The notes under the pieces were generated by a model. The model was not told the DNA's origin, ran no database searches, and saw nothing but the letters and a program-made list of their open reading frames with translations. From assembly GCA_963745595.1 (NCBI GenBank), contig CAVUYB010000015.1, forward strand, positions 124,001-188,000: DNA of 64,000 bases, written 5' to 3'. Positions 63,775-64,000 of this stretch are shown piece after piece (the first letter of the stretch is position 1; each line of letters opens with the position of its first letter). The stretch comes from DASZUK01 sp963745595. Its GTDB lineage: Bacteria; Actinomycetota; Acidimicrobiia; Acidimicrobiales; RAAP-2. The position numbers and the translations under genes were made by a program.

Positions 63775-64000
63775 CTCGACACCCAATTCGTTGACACCAT
63801 GCCCGTCCTGCGGATTTCTTGATTTCCTATTGGGACGGGCTAGACAGATGCGGCGACCGGACCTTCCTCACATCGCCGTCACACAATCAATTGTCGAGGC
63901 GAAATAGAAGATCAACGTGGCCCGACGGAAAATCGGTCCTTTTCTGCAAGAAGCGCGACGGCGCTTCTTGCTCAGGGCAGCGGCGTCATCCGCAGGTGGG
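63775..64000. other. Right-edge non-coding region with inverted repeats
   Basis: No gene is supported. GCCCGTCC (63801-63808) and its complement GGACGGGC (63833-63840) enclose an AT-rich 24 bases upstream of the desaturase. A perfect 11-bp stem GCAAGAAGCGC-gacg-GCGCTTCTTGC lies at 63946-63971 without a T run on either strand. An AT-rich AATCAATTGTC near 63885 may be part of a promoter. Confidence 0.5.

Noticed and set aside
63946..63971. Intrinsic terminator
   Set aside because: Strong stem but no T run on either strand and no gene visible to end there; kept only as an inverted repeat.
1..64000. CRISPR arrays, insertion sequences, prophage or rRNA genes
   Set aside because: No regularly spaced repeats, transposase or phage genes, or rRNA sequence seen on either strand.

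Overview
The window is one continuous stretch of strongly GC-rich chromosome with short gaps and many stop/start overlaps (ATGA, GTGA). It looks like an actinobacterium. The clues are two F420-type luciferase-like oxidoreductases, a mycothiol-type maleylpyruvate isomerase relative, a MarP-like membrane serine protease, a PstS/PHO-box phosphate system, an actinobacterial-style LexA box before recA, an acyl-CoA carboxylase epsilon subunit, and many GTG starts. Thr-rich linkers and several lipid or CoA genes would fit an Acidimicrobiia-like lineage, but that is inference. No phage, insertion sequence, CRISPR array or rRNA was seen.

Layout. 1-6300 (minus): rmuC, addB-like nuclease and addA-like helicase, a double-strand-break repair operon whose last gene runs off the left edge. 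6454-9574: PhoU-like protein, then asd and lysC (aspartate pathway). 9640-14932: two cyclophilins, a Nudix hydrolase, a CYTH-CHAD protein, an EthD-like protein and a mycothiol-type isomerase relative behind a palindromic operator. 14962-20668: acyl-CoA carboxylase beta and epsilon subunits, ethylmalonyl-CoA mutase, 3-hydroxyacyl-CoA dehydrogenase and an SDR, a propionate/C4 acyl-CoA block. 20701-23784: ABC-F ATPase, an S51-like protein without its nucleophile, and an unknown protein. 23831-25049: two near-identical short XRE regulators flanking a YefM-YoeB toxin-antitoxin pair. 25100-28703 (minus): rimO, pgsA, cinA and tRNA-Ser(GCT). 28903-31706: thpR, SOS-controlled recA, a cold-shock gene with a long leader and a small basic protein. 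31865-37273 (minus): MarP-like protease, GH15 glycosidase, sugar/alcohol dehydrogenase and MBL hydrolase. 37377-41587: secreted propeller-like protein, two LLM oxidoreductases and a DUF4328 membrane protein. 41658-45891: PHO box and pstBSCA. 45943-53907: nitrobindin-like protein, acyl-CoA dehydrogenase, two paralogous amidohydrolases, SDR, acetoacetate-decarboxylase-like protein, TetR and purU. 54043-57766: sulfate-type ABC transporter. 57784-64000: small acidic protein, Cys-less DksA-like protein, D,D-carboxypeptidase, MFS/GntR pair, B3/B4 protein and a fatty-acid desaturase at a compositionally different right edge.

The most striking global feature is about fifteen single-base frame breaks in twelve genes, nearly all reading as one extra base. 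Three lie in lysC, and three of the four pst genes carry one each. Because essential genes are hit and each protein is whole once one base is ignored, uncorrected consensus errors are the likeliest cause. These genes are annotated over their full reconstructed span.

The best candidate for an unusual biological unit is the 23.8-25.0 kb island. It has two controller-protein-like XRE genes with the same upstream element at identical spacing, enclosing a toxin-antitoxin pair with its own perfect operator.
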